A stretch of 64,000 nucleotides of DNA from Algoriphagus marincola DSM 16067 (GCF_000429405.1 NZ_AUBU01000003.1:62001-126000), one strand, 5' to 3'. Shown: positions 37,125 through 48,509, counted from the first letter of the stretch. A program made the numbers and translations. The notes: generated by a model not told the origin, from the letters alone.

Positions 37125-37862
37125 TTAGTTTAATTTGAAACGAACGGGAAGGATTACTCTACTTTTTTCAGTTTTCCCAAATACAATTCCTGGCGTCCAA
37201 GTTCCTTTATATGCCATTGCCACTCTGAGAGCCTCTTTCTCCAAGGAACTGTGAACCTCTGAACTATTCACCACTTGAATATTTTCCATTCCACCATTTA
37301 GGTTAACATCAAACCCCAATAAAACAGTACCCGAATGCCCCATCCTACGCGCAACTAATGGATATTGAAGTTTTTCCATTAAAAAATTCCCCCAATTCTC
37401 CATATCCCTTTCGTGACCAAATTCGAAAATATTTGGATTTGGGTCAATTGTTCCATCTTCTGAAAAATATTCTTCTGAAATCACTTCTTCGCTTTTCCTG
37501 ATTTTTTTGCTTTTTACCACTCCTGATTCGAAATAACTTACATCAACAGCTTGATCAGTCAAGGCATCGATTTGCCTGATTTTTTTTCGTTTTCCTGATT
37601 CATAGTAAAAAATTTCAGTTTGTGAAAACCTTTCAGTAATGTCAAATCTTGTAGCACGATATTCATAATAAGGAGTCCTGTCTATAAAAAAGATTCGAAC
37701 AAGCACGTTTAAACTGTCTTCTGAAGTGATTCGATAAAAATAAGGTTGATCCTTACTGATATCGGAAATGACAGAAAAATTTTTATTTAAATATTCCAGA
37801 GATTGGCCTTTAAGAGAATAAACCAAAAACATAAATAATGTGAACTGAAAAATGAACTTCAT
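37125..37862 (-). CDS. TonB C-terminal domain protein
   Basis: A 245-residue protein with a signal peptide or anchor at residues 1-20 (KFIFQFTLFMFLVYSLKG) and a TonB C-terminal domain at about 165-245 (YPLVARRMGHSGTVLLGFDVN, TWTPGIVFGK, PVRFKLN). The middle has a repeated toxin-antitoxin-like YESGKRKKIR / YFESGVVKSKKIRK pattern similar to MORN-like antigen repeats. It lacks the proline-rich linker of a classic TonB, so it may be periplasmic or outer-membrane attached rather than an energy transducer. Confidence 0.75.
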   Translation of the reverse strand: MKFIFQFTLFMFLVYSLKGQSLEYLNKNFSVISDISKDQPYFYRITSEDSLNVLVRIFFIDRTPYYEYRATRFDITERFSQTEIFYYESGKRKKIRQIDALTDQAVDVSYFESGVVKSKKIRKSEEVISEEYFSEDGTIDPNPNIFEFGHERDMENWGNFLMEKLQYPLVARRMGHSGTVLLGFDVNLNGGMENIQVVNSSEVHSSLEKEALRVAMAYKGTWTPGIVFGKTEKSRVILPVRFKLN

Positions 37863-37910
37863 AGATTTAAAGTTTTAAAATCCATTAATTGTTATGTATT
37901 TCTAAAGTTA

Positions 37911-38864
37911 TCAAAACACTTCCTTCGCAATTTTATATGTCGCTTCTGCCTTACTCATCGTGTAAAAATGAAGACTTGGAACTCCAGCTTTGACCAGTTC
38001 CTTACTCTGCTGAATAGCCCATTCAATTCCTATTTCCTTCACCTCCGCATTCGTTTTGCACTTCAACAATTCATCTGTCAAGGCATCAGGGAGATCCAAA
38101 AAGAAGGTTCGTGGAAGCATGGTAATTTGCGATAGCGTAGTGATCGGCTTCAAGCCAGGAATAATCGGCACATCAATCCCTGCAGCACGGACATTTCGCT
38201 CGAATTCAAAGAATTTTTCATTGTCAAAAAACATCTGAGTGACGATATATTCAGCTCCCCGATCTACTTTTTCCTTCAGGTACTTGAGATCAAATTTCAT
38301 ACTAGGAGCCTCAAAATGCTTTTCAGGATAACCTGCAACACCCACGCAGAAATTCGTGTGAAAGCTGGTCTCAGTCTCCTCATGCAGGTATTTACCCTGA
38401 TTCATGCGAATGATTTGATCTACCAATTCACTGGCAAAATGATGCCCATTTTTCTCAGGAATAAACTTACCCTCAGTCTTCGGAGCATCCCCACGCAAAG
38501 CAAGGACATTTTCCACACCAATGAAATTCAGATCTATTAGGGCATTTTCGGTTTCTTCCTTTGAAAATCCCCCACAAAGCAAGTGAGGAACCGCATCCAC
38601 TTGAAATCGATTCATGATAGCCGCGCAAATTCCTACTGTCCCCGGCCTTTTCTTGGTACTGACTTTCTCCAAAAGACCATTGGGATGCTTTTTATAGATA
38701 TACTCTTCCCGATGGTAAGTCACGTCTACAAAAGGAGGCTTAAACTCCATCAAGGGCTCAATACCCTCCAATAATTCTTTCAAGCTTTGTCCCTTCAAAG
38801 GAGGAAGGATTTCAAAAGAAAACAACGTGGATTTCGCGTTTTTCAGGTGATCGGTAATCTTCAT
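37911..38864 (-). CDS. metF: Methylenetetrahydrofolate reductase
   Basis: Reduces 5,10-methylene-THF to 5-methyl-THF with FAD, giving the methyl donor for MetH. 317 residues. Seen: the [13 protein letters not shown] start with the catalytic Glu, [23 protein letters not shown] for FAD binding, and the [11 protein letters not shown] strand. It overlaps the downstream end of the metH C-terminal gene by 4 bases, so the three genes form one operon behind the SAM riboswitch at 42.7 kb. Confidence 0.95.
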   Translation of the reverse strand: MKITDHLKNAKSTLFSFEILPPLKGQSLKELLEGIEPLMEFKPPFVDVTYHREEYIYKKHPNGLLEKVSTKKRPGTVGICAAIMNRFQVDAVPHLLCGGFSKEETENALIDLNFIGVENVLALRGDAPKTEGKFIPEKNGHHFASELVDQIIRMNQGKYLHEETETSFHTNFCVGVAGYPEKHFEAPSMKFDLKYLKEKVDRGAEYIVTQMFFDNEKFFEFERNVRAAGIDVPIIPGLKPITTLSQITMLPRTFFLDLPDALTDELLKCKTNAEVKEIGIEWAIQQSKELVKAGVPSLHFYTMSKAEATYKIAKEVF

Positions 38865-41563
38865 ACAGTTTGATTCACTAATAATGTGGATGGCGTGTAG
38901 GCCAAATTGGGTGAAAGTAAGCGCTCAGCTTGCTCTTGGGTGATTCCTTTTCGTTCCGCATAGGATTTCACCTGATCCTCAGCAATTTTTCCTAAGCCGA
39001 AATACTTGGAATCCGGATGTGCAAAATAAAATCCTGAAACCGAACTGGTCGGATACATGGCATAGCTGGAAGTCAAGGTGATCCCAATGCTTCGTTCTAA
39101 ATCCAAAAGACGGGAAATTGTTTCCTTCTCGGAATGTTCCGGACAAGCAGGATAGCCTGGAGCAGGTCTGATTCCCAAATATTCCTCACGGATCAAAGAA
39201 TCATTATCTAAATGTTCTTCATCGGCGTAGCCCCAATAATCCTTTCGAACTAGCTCGTGAACATATTCCGCAGCTGCCTCCGCCAATCTATCAGCCAAAG
39301 CCTTAAATAAAATATCATTGTAATCATCTCCAGCTTCCTGAAATTCAGCTAATTTTGATTCCATTCCCAAACCTGCCGTCACTGCAAAACATCCCAAGTA
39401 ATCCTGCTTTTCCGGGTATAAGTAATCTGCCAACGAACGGTTTGGAACGCCTCTTCCTTTTTTACCCTGCTGACGCAAAAAATGAAACTGACCCAAAGTC
39501 AAATTTTCATTCTCGGGATCAAAAGCAGTCGCATCATCCCCTACTCTTTTGACGGGCAATAAGCTAAAGACCGCCTTTGCAGAAAGCCATTTCTCAGCAA
39601 TAATCTGATCCAGCATGGCTTGAGCATCAGCATAGAGTTTCTTGGCTTCTGACCCGACAACAGGGTCTTCCAAAATTTTGGGAAATCGACCACTGAGCAT
39701 CCAAGTACTGAAGAATGGGGTCCAGTCAATGTATTTTCTCAGAATAGAAAGATCCAAATCTTCCAAAACGGTTTTGCCTAGTACCTTTGGCTTGACAGGC
39801 TCATAGTCGGTCCAATCAATAGCCACTGGATTAGCCTTCGCCTCTTCGTAGGAAATCAATTGCTTCACGGATTGCTTGGCTTCATGCTCTTCCCGCAATT
39901 GTCGATAAGTTTCCTTGATCTGTCGATGATAGGCTTCTTTGGTCTCCTCGGAAATAGCTTCTCCAGCAATCGGCACAGATTTACTCGCATCGGTGACATG
40001 CACGACCGTGCCGGAATAGACTGGGTCAATTTTTACAGCCGTATGAATTCTTGAGGTCGTAGCACCACCGATGAGAAGTGGGATTTTCAATCCCTGTCGC
40101 TCCATTTCAGAAGCTACATTGACCATCTCATCCAAGGAAGGTGTAATCAGGCCACTCAAACCGATGATATCCACCTTATTTTTCACGGCTTCATCAATGA
40201 TCTTTTGTGCATCTACCATGACGCCTAGATCGATGATTTGATAGCTATTACAGGCCAAAACAACTCCCACGATATTCTTTCCGATATCATGCACATCGCC
40301 TTTTACGGTCGCCAAAAGGATCTTTTTCAAAGAGGATTCCTCTTGACCTTCTTCCGGCAAAGGCATAAAGGGTTCAAGATAAGCGACAGCCTTTTTCATC
40401 ACACGGGCTGATTTGACCACCTGAGGAAGGAACATTTTACCTTCTCCGAATAGATCTCCAACCACATTCATTCCATCCATCAGAGGACCTTCAATCACTT
40501 TCAGCGGATTGACAAGTTCCTGACGCGCTGCTTCGGTATCTTCTACGATGTAATCCAAAATACCCTTCACAAGGGCATGTTCTATCCTTTTCCCAACAGG
40601 GTCAGAGCGCCAAGCCTCATTCACAGCCTCTTTCTTACCGGAAGACTTGACTGTCTCGGCAAAATCCAAAAGCCGCTCTGTGGCATCTGACCTTCGGTCA
40701 AAAAGCACATCCTCAACTCGCTGAAGCAGATCTTTAGGTATATCGTCATACACTTCCAGCATGGTAGGATTGACAATACCCAAGTCCATTCCATGGTGAA
40801 TGGCCTGGTAAAGAAATGCTGCATGCATTGCTTCCCGCACGGGATTATTTCCTCGGAAAGAGAAAGACACATTGCTGACTCCACCACTGACTTTGGCTCC
40901 GGGAAGATTTTCTTTGATCCATTTGGTTGCCAAAAAGAAGTCTAAGGCATTCTTCCTATGCTCCTCCATTCCTGTAGCAACAGGAAATATATTCGGGTCA
41001 AAAATGATATCCTGTGGATTGAATTTGACGCGATCGACTAGAATTCTGTAGCTACGCTCGCAGATTTCAATTCTTCGCTCGAAGGTATCGGCTTGACCAT
41101 CCTCATCAAATGCCATCACTACAACCGCAGCTCCAAACTTCTTGATGGTTTTTGCTTGCTGGATAAACTCTTCTTCCCCGTTTTTCAGAGAGATGGAATT
41201 GACGATGCCCTTACCCTGCACGCACTTCAATCCAGCCAAAATGATGCTCCACTTAGAGCTATCGATCATAATGGGAATTCGGCTTATTTCAGGCTCAGAA
41301 GCGATTAGATTGAGGAATTTCACCATGGCGGCTTCCCCATCAAGCATCCCTTCATCCATACAGACATCAAGGATCTGTGCTCCACCCCGAACTTGGTCTA
41401 GAGCTACTTCCAGTGCTTCATCATATTCTCCATTCAAGATCAGACGGGCAAATTTCTTTGAACCTGTCACATTAGTCCGTTCACCCACATTGACAAAGTT
41501 GATATTGGGTGAAAAGACTAGAGGCTCTAGTCCGGATAATTTCAAATAGTCTTGCTTAGGCAT
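38861..41563 (-). CDS. metH: Methionine synthase, methyl-THF, cobalamin and activation domains
   Basis: The C-terminal part of cobalamin-dependent methionine synthase. Seen in order over 900 residues: a pterin-binding barrel ([14 protein letters not shown], residues about 20-290), a cap, a B12-binding domain with DVHDIGKN whose His425 ligates cobalt, and the AdoMet activation domain (about 600-890, with [15 protein letters not shown]). The homocysteine domain is encoded separately just upstream, with an 8-base overlap. The two polypeptides must join in trans. This split is common in Bacteroidota. Confidence 0.94.
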   Translation of the reverse strand: MPKQDYLKLSGLEPLVFSPNINFVNVGERTNVTGSKKFARLILNGEYDEALEVALDQVRGGAQILDVCMDEGMLDGEAAMVKFLNLIASEPEISRIPIMIDSSKWSIILAGLKCVQGKGIVNSISLKNGEEEFIQQAKTIKKFGAAVVVMAFDEDGQADTFERRIEICERSYRILVDRVKFNPQDIIFDPNIFPVATGMEEHRKNALDFFLATKWIKENLPGAKVSGGVSNVSFSFRGNNPVREAMHAAFLYQAIHHGMDLGIVNPTMLEVYDDIPKDLLQRVEDVLFDRRSDATERLLDFAETVKSSGKKEAVNEAWRSDPVGKRIEHALVKGILDYIVEDTEAARQELVNPLKVIEGPLMDGMNVVGDLFGEGKMFLPQVVKSARVMKKAVAYLEPFMPLPEEGQEESSLKKILLATVKGDVHDIGKNIVGVVLACNSYQIIDLGVMVDAQKIIDEAVKNKVDIIGLSGLITPSLDEMVNVASEMERQGLKIPLLIGGATTSRIHTAVKIDPVYSGTVVHVTDASKSVPIAGEAISEETKEAYHRQIKETYRQLREEHEAKQSVKQLISYEEAKANPVAIDWTDYEPVKPKVLGKTVLEDLDLSILRKYIDWTPFFSTWMLSGRFPKILEDPVVGSEAKKLYADAQAMLDQIIAEKWLSAKAVFSLLPVKRVGDDATAFDPENENLTLGQFHFLRQQGKKGRGVPNRSLADYLYPEKQDYLGCFAVTAGLGMESKLAEFQEAGDDYNDILFKALADRLAEAAAEYVHELVRKDYWGYADEEHLDNDSLIREEYLGIRPAPGYPACPEHSEKETISRLLDLERSIGITLTSSYAMYPTSSVSGFYFAHPDSKYFGLGKIAEDQVKSYAERKGITQEQAERLLSPNLAYTPSTLLVNQTV

Positions 41564-42611
41564 TATTTTCCTCCTCTTCTAATTCCTCTTCGACTTTTCT
41601 AGGTTGATATTTTGCAGCTAAGGTGGCCATGGCCCGGATGTGATCGGGAGTTGTTCCGCAGCAACCTCCAAGGATATTGAGCATTCCTTCCTGAAGGAAT
41701 TCTCCTACCTGACTGGCCATTTCCTCTGCGCCTTGATCATAGGCCCCAAATTCATTGGGTAGTCCAGCATTCGGATAGGCGGATACATAAAAGGGAGCTT
41801 TCTGAGAAAGCACTTTCAGATAAGGTCTGAGTTCCTTTGCTCCAAGCGCACAATTCAAACCGACAGAAAGCAAAGGCACGTGAGAAATAGAAATCAGGAA
41901 AGCCTCGGTAGTCTGTCCCGAAAGTGTTCTCCCGGAAGCATCGGTAATCGTACCTGAAATCATAATTGGAATTCCTCCTTCTTTCGGATCCAAAGGAATT
42001 CCTCTTTCTTCCAATACATCCTGTATGGCATAAAGCGCAGCTTTGGCATTCAGGGTATCAAATATGGTCTCAACCAATAAAATATCAGCTCCTCCATCCA
42101 AAAGGCCCCTCACCTGCTCTGCATAAGCTTCTGCCAACTGATCAAAAGTAATAGCCCGATAACCCGGATCATTTACATCAGGAGAAATCGACGCGGTTCG
42201 GTTGGTCGGCCCCATGGCACCTGCAACGAAACGAGGTTTATCAGGATTCTTCTTGGTAAATTCTTCAGCAACCTCTCTCGCTAGTTTAGCTGACTGGAGA
42301 TTAATCTCATAAGCCAAATGTGAAAGTTGATAATCTTCCTGTGCGATCGATGTTCCCGAAAAGGTGTTGGTTTCTATAATATCAGCACCAGCTTCCAGAT
42401 ATTCAGCATGAATAGCTTTGATGATATCCGGACGGCTAAGAGACAATAAGTCATTATTTCCTTTCAAGGCTTTGGGGTGATTCGCCAACTCAGGCGTGCG
42501 AAAATCTGACTCCTCCAGTTTGTAGCGCTGAATCATGGTTCCCATGGCGCCATCTAGGATTAAGATTCTGTTTTTAATTGCTTGAAGGAGTAATTCCGTT
42601 CTGTTTTGCAT
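41556..42611 (-). CDS. metH: Methionine synthase, homocysteine-binding domain
   Basis: A 351-residue homocysteine S-methyltransferase barrel, the N-terminal part of a split MetH. Seen: [26 protein letters not shown] with the first zinc Cys, and [17 protein letters not shown] with the Cys pair that completes the zinc site. It lies first in the metH-metH-metF operon, behind a SAM riboswitch. As a lone protein it could use S-methylmethionine, but its overlap with the cobalamin gene favours the split-MetH role. Confidence 0.92.
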   Translation of the reverse strand: MQNRTELLLQAIKNRILILDGAMGTMIQRYKLEESDFRTPELANHPKALKGNNDLLSLSRPDIIKAIHAEYLEAGADIIETNTFSGTSIAQEDYQLSHLAYEINLQSAKLAREVAEEFTKKNPDKPRFVAGAMGPTNRTASISPDVNDPGYRAITFDQLAEAYAEQVRGLLDGGADILLVETIFDTLNAKAALYAIQDVLEERGIPLDPKEGGIPIMISGTITDASGRTLSGQTTEAFLISISHVPLLSVGLNCALGAKELRPYLKVLSQKAPFYVSAYPNAGLPNEFGAYDQGAEEMASQVGEFLQEGMLNILGGCCGTTPDHIRAMATLAAKYQPRKVEEELEEEENNA

Positions 42612-42675
42612 AGATTTTTTTGTTCAAAAAGCTTATCGAGCAAAACACGGAGAAAAATACGGGTTGTAAATTTTT

Positions 42676-42780
42676 CCGCTCATCTTCTTCCGGCGATTCC
42701 GGAATGGGAATTAGCACCTTGTTTTCAGGTTGCTAAGACGTCGTAGGGCCCTTCCCTCAGTCTTTCTCGATAAGCATCCC
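42676..42780 (-). ncRNA. SAM-I riboswitch upstream of metH
   Basis: On the minus strand: GCTTATC (P1 5' arm), GAGAAAGACTGAGGGAAGGGCCC, TACGACGTCTTAGCAACCTG, AAGGTGCTAATTCCC, then GATGAGC (P1 3' arm). These are the S-box core elements in the right order and spacing. It lies about 65 bases before the metH homocysteine-domain ATG. High S-adenosylmethionine should reduce expression of metH-metH-metF. A plain terminator hairpin is not obvious, so control may be at translation. Confidence 0.93.
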
Positions 42781-42851
42781 AAATGTAAGTCCTATTTGGA
42801 AAAAATACTAGTTAGCATAGCTTTAATTAAAAACTAAGTATCAAAGCCGCA

Positions 42852-44168
42852 TCAAGGACGAATACCGAAGCCAAATGACACATAAGGCGCAGTCATAAAG
42901 CCCGCCATATCCAATTCCGCGAGTCGATAATTTGCCAAGGCCAGTTCATAGCCTACCGAGGTGGTAAATACCAAATCAATCAACTTCCGTTTGGTGATTG
43001 GGTAGGCATATTCAAAAGAAAGCTCGGGTTTGGCCATCAAGCCACTGTTTTTCAAATACCCATCATAATCGCGCTGCTGAAAAAGCTCTGGAAAGTCGGG
43101 CTTTTCATCCGTGGACAAAGTGTAGCGAATATTCCCATAGCCAATACCACCCATACCATGAATGGCCATATTCCGGTACTCAATTAGTTTCCAACCACCA
43201 TTAGCATAAATCCGAAGGCTGTTGAGGGAATGGGATTTCAAAGAATTAGCGTCTCCATCCATGGCCAAATTGAAGACTTCCACCCCATAGAGCAGCTTTT
43301 CATTTTCGCCAGTGATCTTCAAACCCAGATTTCTTGGCATGCCTTCCAATGGTTCTAAGCCTGCTTCAACAAGCTGTGAATTAAATGTGTTGGGTTTGGT
43401 GAAATGAATCCCTGATACCAACTGAAAACTCATGCTGGCATCTTTGTAAAAAAAGTTACGGTCTGGAATGGTCAAGCCCGCTCCCACTCTCAGGAAAGCA
43501 CCACTTTGCGCGTTTTGGAATGACATCCCACTCATCGTCCATTTTCCCTCTATTGGACTGAAGGCATATCCTAATTTCGCAATCACAGCCAAGGCTTCTT
43601 TTCTCCCGGGAAGATCAAAATCATAACTAAGCTGAAAACCGATTTCGGTCAAAAAGTCTCCATAGCGCATCGTTCCTCGCTGTATGTCATTTTCTCTCAG
43701 GATAAATCCCCGCTCAGGATTGGCGAGGAAATCAGGGAGGTTTTGCGCTTCAGTTTCTTTAAGCATCTGAAAATTCAAAAAACCGACTCCCAAAGACATG
43801 TAGTGAATGAGCTGAAATCGTGATTCTTCGGTAAAGGCATAGCCAACATTCAGCAAAAAACGGGAAGATCGATGCCCTAATCTATAGCCATCCAAGTCCG
43901 ATTGATTGCCTCGGTTGTGGTAAAGCTCGGCTCCAAAGACAAAATCATTCAGTCTGTTTTGATAGCCTAGCCCAAGCGTATGGTAGCGATTTCGAAGCGG
44001 AGAAAGTCCTCGATCGCTAAGCATCCGGTTAAATTGATTGAGCTCAGCACCACTGGTACCGATCACGGCATACAGAGTGGTTCGCTTGGACACCAAGCCT
44101 TGGGCAAGAATCAAAAACGGCTGAAAAACCAATAGAATCAGAATGGAGCTTCTGAAAAAATTGCGCAT
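42852..44168 (-). CDS. Outer-membrane-like beta-barrel protein, unknown function
   Basis: I do not recognise this 438-residue protein. It has a signal peptide (hydrophobic run at residues 6-21, ending LAQG), then many alternating beta strands with aromatic ends (YHTLGLGYQNRLNDFVFGAE, FSLNVGYAFTEESRF-like) and a C-terminal VSFGFGIRP. This suggests an outer membrane barrel. It lies 54 bases after the large hybrid kinase gene on the same strand, so the two may share a message, though nothing else links them. Confidence 0.7.
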   Translation of the reverse strand: MRNFFRSSILILLVFQPFLILAQGLVSKRTTLYAVIGTSGAELNQFNRMLSDRGLSPLRNRYHTLGLGYQNRLNDFVFGAELYHNRGNQSDLDGYRLGHRSSRFLLNVGYAFTEESRFQLIHYMSLGVGFLNFQMLKETEAQNLPDFLANPERGFILRENDIQRGTMRYGDFLTEIGFQLSYDFDLPGRKEALAVIAKLGYAFSPIEGKWTMSGMSFQNAQSGAFLRVGAGLTIPDRNFFYKDASMSFQLVSGIHFTKPNTFNSQLVEAGLEPLEGMPRNLGLKITGENEKLLYGVEVFNLAMDGDANSLKSHSLNSLRIYANGGWKLIEYRNMAIHGMGGIGYGNIRYTLSTDEKPDFPELFQQRDYDGYLKNSGLMAKPELSFEYAYPITKRKLIDLVFTTSVGYELALANYRLAELDMAGFMTAPYVSFGFGIRP

Positions 44169-44222
44169 AGATTGGGACTTTTTCTAAAGACGAAGGTAAA
44201 TCCTTTGAAGGCAAAATGCATG

Positions 44223-47200
44223 CTAATCAGAAGCAGGTTTCTTTTTTCTCTCAAATTTTGAGATTTTTTCGTACAAAAGATCCGGTGTAAATGGTTTTGG
44301 AACGTAATCATCAAAGCCAATTTTGTTCAACTCTTCCTTGATTTCCTCCAGTGAAGTTGCCGTCAGTGCTAAAATGGGTATCTGTGATTTTTTGGCATCT
44401 GAGTGACTTCTGATGGCTCTTGCTACAGAAAATCCATCCAAAACAGGCATTTGTAAATCCAAAAGTATCAAGTCAAAATCTCCCTTTTCGAATAATTCTA
44501 GGGCTTCCTGCCCATCATTAGCCAATTCCAAGTGACCCGTATTCCACTTATTCAAAAACTTCTTGATCAGCAACTGATTGACCATATTGTCCTCTGCCAC
44601 CAAGATCGAATAGTTTTCTAAACTTCTTAGCGAAGTAAAGCCCAGGTTCGGTGAACTATCTTCTTTTTTTTCTTTTACCTGAAGGACAATCTCGAATTCG
44701 AATACACTGCCTCCCGATGGGTTAGAAGAATAATGAATCTCCCCACCGTACATTTCTACCAAGCGCTTGACTATCGCCAAACCCAATCCGGTTCCTCCAT
44801 ATTTCCGGGTTGTCTCGGAAGATGCTTGGGTGAAAGCCTCAAATATATTTCCGATTTTCTCCTGAGGAATTCCAATCCCGGTATCCTCAAAGCGGAATAA
44901 AATGCGACTTCCCAATTTAGGGTCCCGCTCTTTTTCTTGAAGACTGATTTTGACTGAACCCTTTTCTGTAAACTTAATGGCATTACTCACCAAGTTATTG
45001 ATGATTTGACCCAGTCGGATTTGGTCACCAATCACTAATTGTGGTATGGATTCATCAATCTCACAGGAGATCTTCAAGCCTTTCTCATGTGCCTGGAAGC
45101 TATGAGAGTGGATAATTCTATGCAACAGATTGCGAAGGTCAAGCGGAAGCAATTCCAGTTCTACCTTACCCGAGTCAATCTTATTGTAATCCAAAATATC
45201 ATTGATCAGCGCCATCAAGCTTTCTGCAGAAAACTGTAAGGTCTTGAGATTTTCGAGCTGATCAGGTCTAGGGTCATCTTCCATCAAAAAGTGGGAAAGT
45301 CCAATCACCGCATTCATCGGCGTTCGGATTTCATGGCTCATCACAGATAAAAATTGGGATTTTATCCGCGATGCTTCTTCTGCATTTTCCTTAGCCTTAA
45401 GAAGCTCGGCTTGAGCCTGCTTTAGCTTGGAAATATCCCGAACTACGCCTGTGTAAAAGCGGGATTTCCCATCTTTATCGAGGATTGTCCTACCATTTGA
45501 GTTGAAGATTCGAACCTCACCATTTTTATGGGGAAGGCGGAATTCCAAGAACTGATGTTCGGCCAGGAAGTCTTTGGACTCGGATAGCATTCCCTGAAAT
45601 GTCTGATAGTCCTCTGGGTGTAGAAATTCAAAAATACTTTTACCCAAAACCTCCTCAACATCATAGCCCAAATACTGCTTGATATTCGGAGAGATATAAT
45701 TGATGATAAATGAATCTGTTAAGGAGAAAATAATCTCCGTGGACTCTTCCACCAAGGTCCTGTACTTTTCCTCTGACTCTTCAAGTTTCCTTTTAGCCAA
45801 CAACTCTTCATTGACATCTCGTATGATGCTCAGCGCATATTCTACTTTTCCCCCTTCGAGGATAGGCCGGATGGTTCGATGGTATTTTCTACCCTTATAT
45901 TCAAATTCGGTTTCGACGACCTCCTGATTATTATAGACTTGATCAAGAACAAGGTTTACTGTGGTCTGATCTGTGAGGGAGATTTCTGAAAGCAACTTAC
46001 CCTCGAAATCCGAGCGGGATAATCCCCAAAAATCGAAGTTGGTGCCCTCTGCCAAAATATATCTCCTATCACTATCCAGAAGGAAAATATTGGTTCCGGG
46101 AATATTCGAAGCAAGCATTCGATACTGCTTGTCTTTTTCCTCCTTAAACTGTTCGAAATTCTTTCGCTCCGTGATGTCTTGGAAGATCCCCTGATGCAAG
46201 GTGATATTGCCCTCTGCATCCATGACATCGGAGGTTTTATCTTCTACCCAGATAGTTTTTCCGGATGCTGAAATGATTCTATATTCCTCTGAAAATGAAC
46301 GGATTCCAGACTCTGATTTTCCTTTCTCTTTTAGAGATGTGATATAGTCTTGGTCATCTGGATGAACCAAGTCCAAAAAAGAGGCCTTTCGAGCCATCAA
46401 CTCAGAACTGTCGTATCCAAATTGCTTAATGTTTTCTGAGATGTATTTGATTTGATAATCGGCATTTGGATCTACCTGGAAAAGGACAGCGGGACTATTT
46501 TCTGCAATCATTCTCGCCTGAGAGGCAAGACGCTCGCTTTCTCGCTTTTCACTCAAATTCCTCAGAACTATGCTAAATCCGATTTCATCCTGATTAGGAG
46601 AATAGATCACTTGGATCGACACATCAAAAGGAGAAAGTTTGGTATGCTTCGTTTGGAAATCCAATTCCCCTCTCCAAGAAGTTTTTTCTCCCAAGCTATG
46701 GATGATTCCTGAAAGCTGAGGAACACCTTTCAATAATCCATCGACGGATCCTTTGTAAGTAGCCGCAGTATTCGGACAGCAGAGTTGAATGGCTGCTTCG
46801 TTGAGGTAGATGACCTCACTTTCCAGATTGATCACCACAATGGGATCACTGACTTGAGCTAGAATTTGTGACTGAAGCTTAAGGTTTTCTACAGTCGCAC
46901 GTTTGTGGGTAACATCAGTGCAGAATCCGGTAACTTCTACCCCCTTATTGAGGAAGTTTTCCTGACTTTCGATTTCAAACTCAATAAAAACAGTCTCGCC
47001 AGACTCACTTCTTACCGTAAATTCTCCCGATTCCTGACTTTTTTCGTTTATGCTCCTTTTGAGCTTTTTGACAAATTCAGCTCGGGTGGACTTATCGATT
47101 TTATAAATCAAAGTAGTGAATTCCGCCGTCAGAGGCTGATCTCCCAAATCAAACAAGTGGGCCAAACCTCCAGATATATAAAACAATTCCCGCTGAGTAC

Positions 47201-48509
47201 TGTACCTCCAGGAACCGGATTTGGCCAGTCGCTCCGTAGTGGCGAGAAGGCTGGCGTTTCTTTCAATTTGCTTTGCAAGAATACTTCCAGAATAGGCGGC
47301 AGCAAGTATATCTCCCAATTGCCTGAAAATCTGAAGTTGCTTTTCTTCAAATTCCAGCTTCTTGATAGTAATCTCAAAGGCTATCACTCCACGAAGCTTA
47401 TTCACCAAAATCATGGGAATAAGCAACAGCGCAGCGTTATCCCCGACTTCCTGAGATTCAAGGTGTAGCTTCACCATCCCTTTTTCCAGTCGGTTTTTCC
47501 TACCTCTAATCTCCTCCACAACCTTCATGGATAGGCTTTTGGCCTCCTGATTCTTTTTCCAGCTGTTTAGTAAAATATACTCATCACTATCCGAATTGAT
47601 AATCCAAATTCTCCCGTTTTCAGCTTTCAAAAACTGTCCAAACTTTTCCAAAACCAGCTGAAATTCCTTCTCGGGGTTATTCAGCTTAGAATTGATCAGT
47701 TGGGAACTTACTTGATTGATCAGGTTTTCGATTTCATATCGCTGCTGAAGCGAACGGTCCATGGAAATGAAATCCGTGATATCCCTACTGGAAAATAGAA
47801 TTCCCTTGATCTCTGGATGTTGAAGGAGGTTTTTGGCAAAGCTTTCCAGATAAATACGTTCACCCGAAACTCGATTGATCCAAAAATCCACAGCCACTTC
47901 ATCCTGAGAGTGAAGAGCCTCCTGAAAACTTCCCTTAACCAGCTCAATGACTCCGGCTTCAACAAAATCCTTGAAGTTTTTACCCACAATAGCATCCACC
48001 GGAAAACCCAACTTCTCGCTCACCGAAGGAGAAATAAATTTATAATTCCCATGCTCATCCAGGATTGCAATCAAATCATGGCTGTTGCTTAGAATACTCT
48101 GCATATAGCTGAGTTCTTCCATCGCTTTTGAGTTGCTATCCAACAAAAAGTTCTCCTCCGTATTTGCACCAAAATAGCGAATAGGGTTTGCCTTGGCGAT
48201 TAAGAATCTGGAAGTGTAAGTAGAAGGCAAATTGGTAAAAGACCACTCAAATCGCTGCATTTGGCCTTCATGGGTTTGCAAAGACTTAAACCATCGGCTT
48301 TCAGGGACTTCCCCTGTTTCGAAGAATTTTGCCAATTGAGTCAAGAGTTCTTCCTGCTGAATCCAGGATTTATAATCCTCCGGAAGATTAGAGAAAGTCT
48401 CGGTAGAATAACGATTCCAGAAAATAATTTCCTCAGAATCAAATAAAAATAAAGGTTCCTGAATCTCGTTCAGGAAATCTGAAATATCAAATTGTTTGAA
48501 ATCACCCAT
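44223..48509 (-). CDS. Hybrid sensor histidine kinase / response regulator with multiple PAS domains
   Basis: A 1428-residue signalling protein with no membrane segment seen, so probably cytoplasmic. Order: PAS-like start, PAS (about 125-250), GAF (about 265-410), four to five further PAS/PAC units (about 410-1035, e.g. FQDITERKNFEQFKEE), HisKA with phospho-His1059 in SVMSHEIRTPMN, HATPase with INNLVSNAIKFT, DTGIGIP and GGTGLGLAI, and a receiver with phospho-Asp1351 in LLDLQMPVLDG. No output domain follows, so it probably passes phosphate to a separate Hpt protein. The signal is unknown. Confidence 0.95.
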   Translation of the reverse strand: MGDFKQFDISDFLNEIQEPLFLFDSEEIIFWNRYSTETFSNLPEDYKSWIQQEELLTQLAKFFETGEVPESRWFKSLQTHEGQMQRFEWSFTNLPSTYTSRFLIAKANPIRYFGANTEENFLLDSNSKAMEELSYMQSILSNSHDLIAILDEHGNYKFISPSVSEKLGFPVDAIVGKNFKDFVEAGVIELVKGSFQEALHSQDEVAVDFWINRVSGERIYLESFAKNLLQHPEIKGILFSSRDITDFISMDRSLQQRYEIENLINQVSSQLINSKLNNPEKEFQLVLEKFGQFLKAENGRIWIINSDSDEYILLNSWKKNQEAKSLSMKVVEEIRGRKNRLEKGMVKLHLESQEVGDNAALLLIPMILVNKLRGVIAFEITIKKLEFEEKQLQIFRQLGDILAAAYSGSILAKQIERNASLLATTERLAKSGSWRYSTQRELFYISGGLAHLFDLGDQPLTAEFTTLIYKIDKSTRAEFVKKLKRSINEKSQESGEFTVRSESGETVFIEFEIESQENFLNKGVEVTGFCTDVTHKRATVENLKLQSQILAQVSDPIVVINLESEVIYLNEAAIQLCCPNTAATYKGSVDGLLKGVPQLSGIIHSLGEKTSWRGELDFQTKHTKLSPFDVSIQVIYSPNQDEIGFSIVLRNLSEKRESERLASQARMIAENSPAVLFQVDPNADYQIKYISENIKQFGYDSSELMARKASFLDLVHPDDQDYITSLKEKGKSESGIRSFSEEYRIISASGKTIWVEDKTSDVMDAEGNITLHQGIFQDITERKNFEQFKEEKDKQYRMLASNIPGTNIFLLDSDRRYILAEGTNFDFWGLSRSDFEGKLLSEISLTDQTTVNLVLDQVYNNQEVVETEFEYKGRKYHRTIRPILEGGKVEYALSIIRDVNEELLAKRKLEESEEKYRTLVEESTEIIFSLTDSFIINYISPNIKQYLGYDVEEVLGKSIFEFLHPEDYQTFQGMLSESKDFLAEHQFLEFRLPHKNGEVRIFNSNGRTILDKDGKSRFYTGVVRDISKLKQAQAELLKAKENAEEASRIKSQFLSVMSHEIRTPMNAVIGLSHFLMEDDPRPDQLENLKTLQFSAESLMALINDILDYNKIDSGKVELELLPLDLRNLLHRIIHSHSFQAHEKGLKISCEIDESIPQLVIGDQIRLGQIINNLVSNAIKFTEKGSVKISLQEKERDPKLGSRILFRFEDTGIGIPQEKIGNIFEAFTQASSETTRKYGGTGLGLAIVKRLVEMYGGEIHYSSNPSGGSVFEFEIVLQVKEKKEDSSPNLGFTSLRSLENYSILVAEDNMVNQLLIKKFLNKWNTGHLELANDGQEALELFEKGDFDLILLDLQMPVLDGFSVARAIRSHSDAKKSQIPILALTATSLEEIKEELNKIGFDDYVPKPFTPDLLYEKISKFERKKKPASD

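Noticed and set aside
46905..47468. 187-codon plus-strand open frame
   Set aside because: Antisense to the hybrid kinase, whose domains are continuous there.
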